Of a stretch of 64,000 nt of DNA, positions 34,649-44,011 are shown piece by piece. Every line of letters starts with the position of its first letter. The stretch's first letter is position 1. The position numbers and the translations under genes are program-made. Source of the stretch: Oceanospirillum sp047518265 (GTDB lineage: Bacteria; Pseudomonadota; Gammaproteobacteria; Pseudomonadales; Halomonadaceae); NCBI GenBank assembly GCA_047518265.1, contig JAKZRG010000039.1, positions 1 to 64,000 on the forward strand, read 5' to 3'. The notes beneath the pieces are model-generated. The model had not been told where the DNA came from. It was given only the letters and a program-made list of their open reading frames with translations, and did not search any database.

Positions 34649-36211
34649 ATGAACAAAAATAATTCACATGCTACCGACACTAAGCCATCTCATGCTTATA
34701 TTTTGTCCACTGATCCTAAGGGCAAAATACATTACTGCAGTAATGAGATAGTTGAACTCACAGGTTACGCCGCTGAAGAGCTGGTGGGTGAAAATATAAA
34801 AATATTCCATCACCCAGATATGCCAGCAGGGCCATTTAAAGATCTATGGTCGACCCTTGAGCGCGGTAGCTCATGGATGGGCATGCTAAAAAACAAAAAC
34901 AAACAGGGTCAGGCTTTTTGGGTCGATGCTTATATCATCCCTATCATCGAACAAGGAAAAATTGTTGAGTACCAGTGTATCTATCGTCGCCCTAACCAAG
35001 AGGTTATTACCCGAGCGGATAATATTTACAAATTGCGTAAGCAAGGCAAATCTCCAAGGGAATTGAATAGACCCAACCTGAACTTATCTTGGCGCTTATC
35101 CATTGCACTAGCCTTCTCAATCCTACCTGTTTTTGTAGCGGTACTGGCGAACCTATCCCAAACAAACAGCCTGATCATGATCGGCATTACCTTTGCCCTT
35201 GCCTTGTTAAGTAGCCATGCTTTAACCCGACAGTTAAATTATCAAGTAGAGCAAAGCCGTAAACTCGTAAACCATCAGGTAAAACAGTTAATTTATACGG
35301 GCACTACAGATGATGTTGGCCAGTTACAGCTAGTACAAACCCTGCTGCAATCCCAATTAAATGCGATTCTCTGTCGTATAAAACAAGCCTCATCCGAAGT
35401 AGAGAAAAGCGCCATTGAATCAACAGACGTGATGAACAATACCTGCTCAGAAATGCTGCAACAACAACGTTCCTTGCACGAACTCTCTGATGCAATGGAA
35501 CAAGTCACTGAAACCACCGGAGAGGTGGCCCAACGTACTTCAGCAGCTCTGCAACAAGTACAACAAGCACAGTTTGATGCTAATAATGGTGCACAAGTTG
35601 TCCATCAAGCAGTGAATACCATGCTGGAGCTAGATAGGGCTATCGACCAAATCGATAACAATATTGAGAATCTAAAACAACGCAGCGATGCCATTGGTAA
35701 AGTTGTGACCGTGATTAATGAGATTGCGGAACAAACTAACTTGCTGGCACTGAATGCTGCGATTGAAGCTGCTCGTGCGGGTGAAAATGGTCGGGGATTT
35801 GCGGTGGTTGCTGATGAGGTTCGACAACTGGCGCAAAGAACCCAAATATCGACCCAAGAGATCAGCGATATGATCTCCTCCCTGCAACAAGAAACCAATA
35901 TTATTGCTCACTCTATGGTCAAAGGTCGTAAACTAACGGATCAAACGGTCACGGGTATCCAAGAAGCAGGCCACAGTCTACAAGCCATTATGCAGGCCAT
36001 TGAAACCTTAAGTGGGCTCGCAGCACAAATTGCGACTGCGACAGAGCAGCAAAACTCCGTTTCAATCGATATGAACCAACAGATCCATGAGATAAGCCAA
36101 AGCTCTGAAAATGTTGTAAACCAAGCAAATCAGACCTTAAATTTAACCAAAACTTCAGAAGGCCTAGCTAAAAAACAGAACCAGATGGTTGAGCGCTTGC
36201 TCGATAGCTGA
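34649..36211 (+). CDS. PAS-domain methyl-accepting chemotaxis protein (Aer-like)
   Basis: This 520-residue protein has an N-terminal PAS domain (about residues 18-118, with ELTGYAAEELVGEN and HHPDMPAGPFKDLW) as in the redox/oxygen receptor Aer, then a hydrophobic hairpin (about 152-190) and a cytoplasmic signalling coiled coil with NLLALNAAIEAARAGENG near residue 365. It lacks a periplasmic sensor domain, so it probably reads internal redox or energy state through a PAS cofactor such as FAD. The PAS start HATDTKPSHAYILSTDPKG fits the family. An HD-GYP gene follows after 190 bases in the same direction. Confidence 0.92.
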   Translation: MNKNNSHATDTKPSHAYILSTDPKGKIHYCSNEIVELTGYAAEELVGENIKIFHHPDMPAGPFKDLWSTLERGSSWMGMLKNKNKQGQAFWVDAYIIPIIEQGKIVEYQCIYRRPNQEVITRADNIYKLRKQGKSPRELNRPNLNLSWRLSIALAFSILPVFVAVLANLSQTNSLIMIGITFALALLSSHALTRQLNYQVEQSRKLVNHQVKQLIYTGTTDDVGQLQLVQTLLQSQLNAILCRIKQASSEVEKSAIESTDVMNNTCSEMLQQQRSLHELSDAMEQVTETTGEVAQRTSAALQQVQQAQFDANNGAQVVHQAVNTMLELDRAIDQIDNNIENLKQRSDAIGKVVTVINEIAEQTNLLALNAAIEAARAGENGRGFAVVADEVRQLAQRTQISTQEISDMISSLQQETNIIAHSMVKGRKLTDQTVTGIQEAGHSLQAIMQAIETLSGLAAQIATATEQQNSVSIDMNQQIHEISQSSENVVNQANQTLNLTKTSEGLAKKQNQMVERLLDS

Positions 36212-36401
36212 GCATCTAAAAACGTTTCTCTACAGGAGGCCGCCACTTTCCCTTTGTCTGGAAAGAATCAAAATACTTTTTGTTTGAGTATGCAGACTAA
36301 TCATCTAGATATAAGAATTATTCACATAAAAATGTGTACACTAAAACTATCTAGATAAGATTCAATCAACATATTTTAAGCAACAGTGGGAGTGTCGAGA
36401 C

Positions 36402-37772
36402 TTGAACAACTCTTCCCATAATGGCATTGCAGGCCGGTATCGCCGTCTCTTTGAGCTCGCAGGTGATGGCATATTATTGATTCAGGATGGCCGTTTTATC
36501 GATTGTAATCCGCGAGCAGCCGAAATATTGGGTTACGATACCCCCGAGGAATTAATCAACCTCCACCCCTACGATATCTCTCCAGAAAAACAGCCTGATG
36601 GCTCAAACAGCAAAGAGTATTCTACCTTCTTGAGCCTCTCAGCTTATGAAGCACCAATACTATTTGAGTGGGTACACTTATCAAAACAAGGAAAACCTAA
36701 ATACCTAGAAATTAGCCTGACACTCTTTGACCAAAAGGAGCAATCCATCCAGGTCTTATGGCGTGATATTTCAGACCGTAGAAAAACTGAAAAAAACTTA
36801 GTAAGTGCAACTAAATCACTGCAACGAGTCGGACGTTTGGCTAAAGTAGGCGGCTGGGAATATTCTTCCCGCAAAAACCTAGTTTATATCTCTCAACAAT
36901 TAGCAGAAATCCTCGTCATACAACCTCAAACCAGTATCTCTCCTTTAAAGATTTTAAGGATGATCAGTCCTAGCTACCGTAAGGCACTCATTCGCTATAT
37001 AAAACAACTTGTCTATACAGACCACGCCGAAGACATTGATATTCAAGCAATAGACCGACACGGCAAAACCCTATGGTTAAAGGTTTCCAGTGAAAAGCTA
37101 AATCAAGCTAATGAACCTATTTTTCTTTGCGGAGCAGCACAAGATATTACAGAAGTCATACAAACCCATTTGGTCAAAGAAAAGAAAGAAGAAGAGGTTA
37201 AACAGGGGCACCTACAATTAATGAAGGCTATGTCCATGGCCTTAGAAAAGCGTGACCCTTACACTGCCGGTCATCAAAATAAAGTAGCAGATCTTGCTAA
37301 AAAGATAGCGATCGAAATGAGACTCCCATCTTTCCAAATAGAAGGTTTAGTACTTGGGGCCATGCTACATGATATGGGAAAGATTGCTATTCCAGCTGAA
37401 ATATTGACGCGTCCAGGCAAACTATGCCCTGAAGAGATGAATCTAATAAAGCGTCATGCACAGATAGGCTACGAAATACTTAAAGATGTTACTTTCCCCT
37501 GGCCCATTGCGGATATCGTACACCAACATCATGAACGTTTTAACGGTAGCGGTTACCCTCAAGGGCTAAGCGGCAAAGATATTCGCATCGAAGCACAGAT
37601 TATTGCCGTAGCAGACGTTGTTGAAGCCATGGCTGGATCACGCCCTTATCGGCCTGCCCTGGGTATTCAGAATGCTTTGGATGAATTAAAACGAGGTAAA
37701 GATACAAGCTATCATCCAGAGGTAGTTGAAGCTTGCTTTTCCATATTTGATAGTGGTTATAAGATTACTTAA
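36402..37772 (+). CDS. PAS-PAS-HD-GYP cyclic-di-GMP phosphodiesterase
   Basis: This 456-residue protein carries two PAS domains (about residues 8-125 and 135-255) and a C-terminal HD-GYP domain (about 275-450). Catalytic signatures are AMLHDMGKIAIP, RHAQIGYEIL, HQHHERFNGSGYPQGLSG and ADVVEAMAGSRPYRP, all consistent with an active metal-dependent phosphodiesterase that hydrolyses cyclic di-GMP. No membrane helices are seen, so the signal is cytoplasmic. The start is a TTG at 36402 with GGGAG nine bases upstream, since no suitable ATG is near. Its neighbour is an Aer-like receptor, suggesting linked control of motility. Confidence 0.88.
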   Translation: MNNSSHNGIAGRYRRLFELAGDGILLIQDGRFIDCNPRAAEILGYDTPEELINLHPYDISPEKQPDGSNSKEYSTFLSLSAYEAPILFEWVHLSKQGKPKYLEISLTLFDQKEQSIQVLWRDISDRRKTEKNLVSATKSLQRVGRLAKVGGWEYSSRKNLVYISQQLAEILVIQPQTSISPLKILRMISPSYRKALIRYIKQLVYTDHAEDIDIQAIDRHGKTLWLKVSSEKLNQANEPIFLCGAAQDITEVIQTHLVKEKKEEEVKQGHLQLMKAMSMALEKRDPYTAGHQNKVADLAKKIAIEMRLPSFQIEGLVLGAMLHDMGKIAIPAEILTRPGKLCPEEMNLIKRHAQIGYEILKDVTFPWPIADIVHQHHERFNGSGYPQGLSGKDIRIEAQIIAVADVVEAMAGSRPYRPALGIQNALDELKRGKDTSYHPEVVEACFSIFDSGYKIT

Positions 37773-37994
37773 GCCCAAATAAACATTTCTCTACAAAATA
37801 CGGCCATATTATCTAGTGGCTGGCAGATGTGTATCGAAATTTTTCGTTTAACCAGCATTTTCTTTTCTATGTCCGTAAGATACATTAGGCCAAATTAATC
37901 AAGCGCATAGTTAAGTCCCCTGATGATAGGTTTAACTCATTGGATATTCACAGCCTCCAATCTTTGATCAGGTGATATTGAAACAGGATAAACC

Positions 37995-39641
37995 ATGGAT
38001 ACGTTTTATAGGTTTTCAGAGTCACCCATCTGGAAAATACAAAAAGATTATTATCAACAGTTAGGTATTGAGACTTGGGGTAAGGCTATGGTGCCTTTTA
38101 CAGCCACAACCAATAGCTTTGTTGCGAATGGTTATGCCCAAACAATACAGGCTTTTATCCTAGATCTAGAAAGGAACAAACAGTTACAACTTCCGATCAA
38201 CATTGTTGAGTTGGGCACGGGTCACGGTCGCTTTAGCTTTATGCTGATGAAAGCTCTTTATGAAATATATAAGGACTATGAAACCAAGCCATTCCGATAC
38301 ATTATGACGGACATTGCCCCGGTCAGTATCGAAGCTTGGAGACAGCACCCTAAATTAGCCCAATATATTGAAGATGGCACCTTAGATTTTGCTCAGTTTG
38401 ATGCCGTGACTCAAGAAGATACTCCGCTGGAAGTATCCGGACACTCCTTCAAAGAAACATTGACTGATACCCCCTTAGTTTTGGTAGCCAACTTCATCTT
38501 AGATGTACTGCCTTATGATCTTTTCAAGATATCTGAAGGTGCGCTTTCCCAGTGTAATGTGGCAGTACATTTAAAAAATGATATTACCTTTGAGCACCCT
38601 CCTGCCGAGGTCATTAAAAACATCGAATTGGAGCAACAATTTACTCCCTGTGGTGACTCTTATTATGATGATAACAAGCTGAATAAGATTCTTGATGACT
38701 ACAAGGAAGAGATCGAAGATAGCGTAATCCAGCTGCCCATCAATACCATCAAAAGTATCAACTACTTCAATAGACTATCAAATTGTAATTTATGGTTGAT
38801 CGCGGAAGAGGCTACAACAGAGTCGGAAAATTTGGATGGTAAATCCAGTACAGGAATAAAAAAAGAAGGGTCTTTTACGACCAGGGTCAATCTTCACTGC
38901 GTTAAAAAATATCTGGAAAATACTCATAGCCGTTTTTTATCTCCTGACCACCCAGACCCTAGATTCGATAGTTATGCCATATTAAATGGCACAGATGCTG
39001 TGGATTACACCTTAACGTCTAATAGTTTTACGCAAACCCAAAACTTATTTGGTCCTAGAAGCTTTTTCAGATTTTTTGTCTCTTTAAGCAGAGAGAAAGT
39101 CGGTCTAAGCGATGACGGTATCCTATCTTTGCTAGAGCTCAGTAAATACGATCCCTACATTGTTTACCGCTTCCATGATGAGATTCTGAATGCATGCTTA
39201 GATTCTAGAGGTTTTAAGAGAGAAGCCTTGCAGTTGGCTCTGACTAAAACATGGGATAACTACTACGATATTGGCGAAGAGTATAAACAGGCTTACTATT
39301 TGGGAAGGATGATCAGACGCTTGGGCAACTATCAACAAGCTATAAAATTCTTTCAGCTGTCTCTATTGGAACAAGAGGGTGAAAGCCACAAAACACATTA
39401 CTGGCTAGGCAGAACATTCCTCAGTTTGAAAAATACCACGGAAGCTCAAGAGCATTTCAAAACTTCCATTCAATTAGGTGAAGGGCAAAAGAATGACAAT
39501 CATACGACCTATTATTGGCTGGGTAGAAGTACCCTTCTCGTAGATGATCCTGCCACAGCAGAAGAGTATTTTAAACAATCTCTACAGCTAAGCCGTAAAC
39601 ATGAGTCGAGTATTAAGGCTGTAATGGCTACAGCATCTTAA
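37995..39641 (+). CDS. SAM-dependent methyltransferase (MidA-like) fused to TPR repeats
   Basis: This 548-residue protein has an N-terminal Rossmann methyltransferase domain: the SAM motif NIVELGTGHGRFSF (about residues 68-81), an acidic IMTD strand and ANFILDVLPYDLF (near 168), which resembles the NDUFAF7/MidA arginine-methyltransferase family. After a linker with Asp/Tyr-rich segments, residues about 420-545 form at least three tetratricopeptide repeats (AYYLGRMIRRLGNYQQAIKF, then two YWLGRTFL/YWLGRSTL units). The TPRs should bind a partner protein. The substrate is unknown. It is monocistronic. The fusion is not one I know for MidA. Confidence 0.75.
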   Translation: MDTFYRFSESPIWKIQKDYYQQLGIETWGKAMVPFTATTNSFVANGYAQTIQAFILDLERNKQLQLPINIVELGTGHGRFSFMLMKALYEIYKDYETKPFRYIMTDIAPVSIEAWRQHPKLAQYIEDGTLDFAQFDAVTQEDTPLEVSGHSFKETLTDTPLVLVANFILDVLPYDLFKISEGALSQCNVAVHLKNDITFEHPPAEVIKNIELEQQFTPCGDSYYDDNKLNKILDDYKEEIEDSVIQLPINTIKSINYFNRLSNCNLWLIAEEATTESENLDGKSSTGIKKEGSFTTRVNLHCVKKYLENTHSRFLSPDHPDPRFDSYAILNGTDAVDYTLTSNSFTQTQNLFGPRSFFRFFVSLSREKVGLSDDGILSLLELSKYDPYIVYRFHDEILNACLDSRGFKREALQLALTKTWDNYYDIGEEYKQAYYLGRMIRRLGNYQQAIKFFQLSLLEQEGESHKTHYWLGRTFLSLKNTTEAQEHFKTSIQLGEGQKNDNHTTYYWLGRSTLLVDDPATAEEYFKQSLQLSRKHESSIKAVMATAS

Positions 39642-40101
39642 TACTTTTGTATCTGTCTCTAACAATCTCGGTATCTAATATGGCTAGGGGGACTCTAAAG
39701 AAGTGCCTTCTGGCCTAGGTTTTCAGAGTCAGATCAAAGTCACTATTATTTTACCTTTGAGCGATGAGAAGCGCTGTTAAGCTTAGCGGCATTTCTCATC
39801 ATATTCTCTCGACGGTTTTCCAATCTCTGTTGAATTTCAGACATTGTCTGGAACAGCTCATCACATAAGGAAAGGGATCGAGCAAAAGGCTCTTTTTCTT
39901 GATTTGGCATCATCATTATCCCGTTAACAGTGCATTTTCATTTGAGTATGACTGGGATTTTAAGATGAATTTTCAAGAAAAAATATTACAGACAATTACA
40001 GTCGCTATATTTGTATATTTCCTTATAAATCAAAAAGATAAAACCATTATTTTTACATGGATATCTTGTAGCCTGAACAAACTATTAGAATCATATAAAA
40101 A
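39642..40101. other. Intergenic region with a small ORF and a hairpin
   Basis: This 460-base region between the methyltransferase-TPR gene and a converging binding-protein gene holds a hairpin (gactct 39691-39696 / agagtc 39725-39730) that may end the upstream transcript, the minus-strand small ORF at 39746-39910, and a doubtful plus-strand ORF at 39965-40105. Confidence 0.5.
39746..39910 (-). CDS. Small helical protein of 54 residues
   Basis: This minus-strand frame codes 54 residues, starting MPNQEKEPFARSL and ending HRSKVK. The middle (about 15-45) is amphipathic and rich in Glu, Gln, Arg and Asn (MSEIQQRLENRRENMMRN), as in a short coiled-coil helix. Three consecutive ATG codons occur at the start, and GGGA lies 6-9 bases before the second and third, so the start could be up to two codons further upstream. 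I know no family. Base use resembles the neighbouring genes, which favours a real gene; it is too short to be certain. Confidence 0.5.
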   Translation of the reverse strand: MPNQEKEPFARSLSLCDELFQTMSEIQQRLENRRENMMRNAAKLNSASHRSKVK

Positions 40102-40105
40102 CTAA
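39965..40105 (+). CDS. Doubtful small hydrophobic ORF
   Basis: A frame of 46 residues starts MNFQEKILQTITVA, includes one hydrophobic segment (about 10-20) and ends in ESYKN. GGGA lies 9 bases before the ATG. The sequence is very A/T-rich and overlaps the end of the converging gene by four bases. It could be a small membrane protein or noise. Confidence 0.2.
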   Translation: MNFQEKILQTITVAIFVYFLINQKDKTIIFTWISCSLNKLLESYKN

Positions 40106-40932
40106 TGTAAATTTTTGATACTGTACTTTTCTGCTAATTGAAATAAACGTCCATCATCTAGCATTTCCAGCAATGCACGATCAAGGGCTTGGGTGATTAT
40201 CTCTGCATCAGAGTGGTATTGATACATACCGATATACATCTCTACCCGATAGCCCGTAGGAAAATATTTAAACTTATCAGGGTAGCCCATCTGTTTTGCT
40301 GTAGATGACGCCACATTACAATCTGAAATAGTCATATCGACTCTTTCATTAGCAATTAAACCCAAGATCTCTCCTAAAGCCTTTTCCCCATGAATATGAT
40401 GAATGTCTCGGGAATCCTTATTGGCTAATAACCAATCTCTGACAGGTCCGTCATAAGTATAACCCGCGACAAGAGCAATACTCCGCCCCGCCAAGGATTG
40501 CCCTCCGGTCCAGCGATAATTACTGGTGCGAGAAGTCACCACAGACTGACAGGTCGTTAACACAGGCTTTTCTGGCAGCATTAACCCCTCTGCATCCTCT
40601 CGACTCAACGTAATCACCCCATCAATAACACCGCTGCGAGCTTCCGCTAATACTCTTTTCCAAGGCTTTAGCTCATATTCGACCCTATAACCCAAAGGCT
40701 CCAGAGCTAAACGAGCAAACTCCACTAAAAAGCCAGGCTGATTAGTGGCGGTACCCTCTTTCTCTTCACATATATAAGGACAATAGGGGTCAGACGCAAA
40801 AACCAATTTTTTGTAATGTATTTCAGCATTAACAGGGAGAGATAAGCTCAATAACATTGAAAATATCAACCATAGAACCCCAGAGGAGATTATCGCTTTG
40901 AGAGAGAAGCCTAAGCCTTTTGTAAGAGTCAT
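40102..40932 (-). CDS. Periplasmic solute-binding protein (amino-acid/family 3 type)
   Basis: This 276-residue protein has a signal peptide (hydrophobic core about 14-31, cleavage near VNA) and a type II periplasmic-binding fold: VFASDPYCPYICEE at the N-terminus, GFLVEFARLALEPLGYRVEYE, and a C-terminal LLEMLDDGRLFQLAEKY typical of SBP family 3. No permease or ATPase gene is adjacent, so it is either an orphan ABC component or a ligand-binding protein for a sensor. The two cysteines in CPYIC may form a disulfide. The ligand is unknown. Confidence 0.85.
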   Translation of the reverse strand: MTLTKGLGFSLKAIISSGVLWLIFSMLLSLSLPVNAEIHYKKLVFASDPYCPYICEEKEGTATNQPGFLVEFARLALEPLGYRVEYELKPWKRVLAEARSGVIDGVITLSREDAEGLMLPEKPVLTTCQSVVTSRTSNYRWTGGQSLAGRSIALVAGYTYDGPVRDWLLANKDSRDIHHIHGEKALGEILGLIANERVDMTISDCNVASSTAKQMGYPDKFKYFPTGYRVEMYIGMYQYHSDAEIITQALDRALLEMLDDGRLFQLAEKYSIKNLH

Positions 40933-41165
40933 TACCCACCTACGAAAATTAAAGAGCTTGCTTCAAGCTTAGTGGATAATGCCAAGCGCGATACATTATT
41001 AATCAAGCAACGTCTCACATCGATGCAGACACCTTAGTTTCCAATACACAAGTCATTAGCAGGAAGGATAGCGTAATAATTTTTGACGTTTTATCTGGCA
41101 GGCTAAGGCAAGTGATTAGCTTGCCAAACTCATGAATTAACAGAGCCAACTTGAACTGCCTGTTT

Positions 41166-41816
41166 TTATTTGGGTATCACTGCTGCTTTTCTTCCCTCCA
41201 AACAAACCTCTCGTTTATAACAACCTTCTACATGGTCATTAACCATACCCATTGCTTGCATAAAAGCGTAACAAGTGGTTGGCCCAACAAACTTCCAGCC
41301 CCGTTTTTTCAGATCCTTACTCATTTTCTGAGAGATATCCGTCTGTCCTAACTGGCTAACAGCGGCATAATCACAATATTCGGGCCTCTGATCCGAGTTT
41401 GGCTCATAGCTCCAAAAATAAGCGGCTAAAGAGCCAAACTCTTTCTCCATTTCAATGGCACGGATTGCATTATTGATAGTGGCATTGATCTTACCTCTAT
41501 GCCGAATAATACCTGCGTCCTGTACAAGGCGTTCAATATCATCCTCATTAAACTGAGCCACTTTATGGAAATCAAAAGCGGCAAAAGCGGCTCGAAAGTT
41601 TTCCCGCTTGCGTAAGATCGTGATCCAGCTCAAACCAGACTGAAAACCTTCCAAGCAGATCTTTTCAAACAAACGGATATCATCCGTTACCGGCATGCCC
41701 CATTCATTATCATGATAGTGACGGTATAGCTCGTCATTTTCACCACACCACCAACAGCGGCATTGACCATCAGCTCCAGTGAGTAAGCCTGTTTTTTCCA
41801 CATCTGTTTTTTCCAT
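41166..41816 (-). CDS. tag: DNA-3-methyladenine glycosylase I
   Basis: This 216-residue enzyme removes 3-methyladenine from alkylated DNA in base-excision repair. The Tag signature is intact: the zinc-binding CWWCG near the N-terminus, YHDNEWGMP, FEKICLEGFQSGLSW, and a C-terminal His/Cys pair near HVEGC. The ORF is open for 17 more codons upstream, but the ATG at 41816 leaves a normal Tag N-terminus. A plain ribosome-binding sequence (AGAGA) lies upstream. It is transcribed alone between the binding-protein gene and the transglutaminase-like gene. Confidence 0.93.
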   Translation of the reverse strand: MEKTDVEKTGLLTGADGQCRCWWCGENDELYRHYHDNEWGMPVTDDIRLFEKICLEGFQSGLSWITILRKRENFRAAFAAFDFHKVAQFNEDDIERLVQDAGIIRHRGKINATINNAIRAIEMEKEFGSLAAYFWSYEPNSDQRPEYCDYAAVSQLGQTDISQKMSKDLKKRGWKFVGPTTCYAFMQAMGMVNDHVEGCYKREVCLEGRKAAVIPK

Positions 41817-41958
41817 AAAGCAGTCTCTTTTTATAATGTTTGCTCTGATACTAAGTTGATCATCCAATATAAAATACAGATAATCACGATACTGTATATT
41901 AAGACAGTACCGTGTGATTTGCGAATGCTCCCTAGAAAAATATTACGCTAATCCTGTA

Positions 41959-42558
41959 TCAGCTTATCAATTCAATATCCGGTAAGTTCTCTGCCACTTC
42001 TTGATATGTGTGATTATGAGTTAAGGTCTGAACAATGACAGATAAAGGTTCCACCCATATCTCCGGCAAGTCGAGCTCCCCCTCTGTAACGATTGGATAT
42101 GCCAAACACTCTTTTGGTGGCATAAATTCAGCAGAAACCCCAGGCTTGTTACCCCGAGCATCAATCCGATACCAACCCTGATAGTCAGAACCGGACCCAC
42201 TCTCTAAATAAACAGCATTTAAACCATGCAGACAAAAAGGCGACTTATCATCATGAATGGTTAAACGTTGATAACACAGCCCAGTCGGTATTTTATTAGC
42301 CCTTAACAGAGCGGCTAATAGATGGCTTTTCGCATAACAATAGCCCGTGCCATGTTTTAGTACATCTGATGCCTTACAGGTCACAGGATTAAGCTGGTAA
42401 TCCCAACTGTGTTTGATCTCATCCCGAACAAACTCAAAGCAATTTTTGATAACCTCATAGGAATCTTCTACCCCTTCAGATAATACCAAGGCCTTGGCAA
42501 AAACCTCTGGGTGCTGCCAATCGATATACAGACTATGTTCTAAATACTTTTCCATCAC
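41959..42558 (-). CDS. Transglutaminase-like cysteine-protease family protein
   Basis: This 199-residue protein has the transglutaminase-like core: nucleophile region GTGYCYAKSHLLAALLR (Cys near residue 73), HGLNAVY (His near 110) and YRIDARG (Asp near 130), a complete Cys-His-Asp triad. Such domains act as peptidases or amidases. Its ATG overlaps the stop of the aminotransferase gene upstream (ATGA), so the two are one operon and probably one pathway, perhaps amide or amino-acid handling. There is no signal peptide, so it acts in the cytoplasm. Confidence 0.83.
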   Translation of the reverse strand: MMEKYLEHSLYIDWQHPEVFAKALVLSEGVEDSYEVIKNCFEFVRDEIKHSWDYQLNPVTCKASDVLKHGTGYCYAKSHLLAALLRANKIPTGLCYQRLTIHDDKSPFCLHGLNAVYLESGSGSDYQGWYRIDARGNKPGVSAEFMPPKECLAYPIVTEGELDLPEIWVEPLSVIVQTLTHNHTYQEVAENLPDIELIS

Positions 42559-43772
42559 ACCTGCTCCGAAGTAACAACAGAGAATAGGGCAGATAGGATA
42601 TCCATAGCTTGATCTATCTCTTTTTCGGTTAATGTCAGCGCAGGCATAAACCGTAAAGTATCAGGCCGGGGAGCATTTAATAATAAACCGGCATCCATTG
42701 CTTTTTGAACAATATCAGCAGCATTCACACCGTGAGTCTTTAAAGCACTCATATCAAGAGCGAGCAGTAACCCTTTCCCCCGAACTGGGCCTAAACCAAA
42801 CTCAGCGGAGAGTCGTTCCAACCGCTCTTGTAGATAAGCACTACACGCTTGAACATTAGGTAAAAACTCTGGTTTTAGCACCTCATCTAAAACCGCTCCA
42901 GCTACAGCGCACATCAAAGGGTTACCGTTATAAGTACCGCCCTGATCACCATAATCAAAACAACTTACGTCTTGATCTACCAATAAGGCCGAAATGGGCA
43001 CTCCACCGCCTAAACCTTTCCCCAGCGTCATCATATGGGGCTTGATACCATACTGCTCGTAAGCAAACAGACTCCCCGTACGCCCTATGCCTGTTTGCAC
43101 TTCATCCACAATCAATAACAAATTATGCTGCTGGCATAGCCGTTCCAGCCCCTCCACAAACGCCATTTGAGCAGGAATAACCCCCGCTTCGCCTTGTACT
43201 AGCTCCAACATAATCGCCACTGTATGTTGATCAACAGCCTTTTCTACAGCCGAAAGATCATTGTAATCAACCTTGGTAAAACCACTGACTTTAGGCTCAA
43301 ACAGAGGTTCAAAAGCGGATTTACCACAAGCGGACATCGTCGCTAATGTTCTTCCATGAAAGCCCTGATTAAAGGTAATAATCTTAAAAGCGCCCTGCTT
43401 GTTTTTCTGGCCCCACTTCCGAGCCAGCTTAATTGCCCCTTCATTGGCCTCTGCACCGCTATTAGCAAAAAATACCTGATCAAAGACAGAGTGCTGACAC
43501 AGAGTTTCTGCTAAATCCAACATCGGTTGGTTATAAAAAGCCGGCCCCGGATTAACCAACTGAGCTGATTGTTCTGATAATGTCTGTTGAATTATTTGAG
43601 GGCTATGGCCCAACGTATTCACTGCCCAACCCTGAATCAGATCTAAATATTCTTTACCGGTATTGTCGTAAAGATAATGTCCATCCCCTCGAATCATACT
43701 GAAATCAGGCCGAGGAGTGATGGGGATCAGGTGCTCTTTTTTCTTTTTCACAGACAAGATGATTTCATCCAT
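42555..43772 (-). CDS. Class III PLP-dependent aminotransferase (acetylornithine type)
   Basis: This 405-residue aminotransferase has the class III signatures: GAEANEGAIKLARKW (near 105), GFHGRT, the aspartate of LLIVDEVQTGIGRTG (near 215) and the catalytic lysine region TLGKGLGGGVPISA (near 250). Its closest relatives are acetylornithine/succinylornithine aminotransferases such as ArgD/AstC. Its genomic partner is a transglutaminase-like protein, not an arginine gene, so the amino-group donor may differ. The frame has an earlier ATG at 43790, but AAAGGA sits nine bases before the ATG at 43772, which I prefer. The strong terminator at 43823-43855 separates it from the small ORF upstream. Confidence 0.85.
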   Translation of the reverse strand: MDEIILSVKKKKEHLIPITPRPDFSMIRGDGHYLYDNTGKEYLDLIQGWAVNTLGHSPQIIQQTLSEQSAQLVNPGPAFYNQPMLDLAETLCQHSVFDQVFFANSGAEANEGAIKLARKWGQKNKQGAFKIITFNQGFHGRTLATMSACGKSAFEPLFEPKVSGFTKVDYNDLSAVEKAVDQHTVAIMLELVQGEAGVIPAQMAFVEGLERLCQQHNLLLIVDEVQTGIGRTGSLFAYEQYGIKPHMMTLGKGLGGGVPISALLVDQDVSCFDYGDQGGTYNGNPLMCAVAGAVLDEVLKPEFLPNVQACSAYLQERLERLSAEFGLGPVRGKGLLLALDMSALKTHGVNAADIVQKAMDAGLLLNAPRPDTLRFMPALTLTEKEIDQAMDILSALFSVVTSEQV

Positions 43773-43822
43773 TTCTTTTTTTCCTTTCATTGTGGGTTAT
43801 ACCATTCACTTTTCTACAGGCA

Positions 43823-43855
43823 TAAAAAAAGCCGCAGGGATTAACCTGCGGCTTC
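43823..43855 (-). terminator. Strong terminator between small ORF and aminotransferase
   Basis: On the minus strand aagccgcagg/cctgcggctt pair over ten bases around a six-base loop, then T7 follows. It lies 27 bases after the stop of the small ORF (43882-44004) and 51 bases before the aminotransferase start. It thus ends the small transcript or attenuates the gene behind it. Confidence 0.85.
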
Positions 43856-43881
43856 TAAGTTTGGATACGCTTGCTTATGTT

Positions 43882-44004
43882 TTACATTTGGCAATCAGCG
43901 TCATCGAATCCAACACCCAGATAGGCACAGGCAGTCGATACACGGCGTCGCAGTGTATTAGCAAACAAACTGGCTTTGATTTGGGTATTGGTTAAATTTT
44001 TCAT
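43882..44004 (-). CDS. 40-residue small ORF or leaderless/small-RNA transcript
   Basis: A 40-residue frame begins MKNLTNTQIKASLF and ends GFDDADCQM, with LRRRVSTACAYLGVG in between and two cysteines. It ends 27 bases before a strong terminator. A candidate promoter (TTGACC 44036-44041, GATACT 44012-44017, spacer 18) would start transcription almost exactly at the ATG, so the mRNA may be leaderless, or the unit may be a small RNA of about 180 bases. There is no Shine-Dalgarno. I know no family for it. It may also be a leader peptide for the aminotransferase. Confidence 0.45.
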   Translation of the reverse strand: MKNLTNTQIKASLFANTLRRRVSTACAYLGVGFDDADCQM

Positions 44005-44011
44005 GGCTTGG

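Noticed and set aside
43717..43995. Plus-strand 92-codon frame over the small ORF and terminator
   Set aside because: It reads through a strong terminator hairpin and overlaps the start of the aminotransferase on the other strand. The minus-strand small ORF explains the region better.
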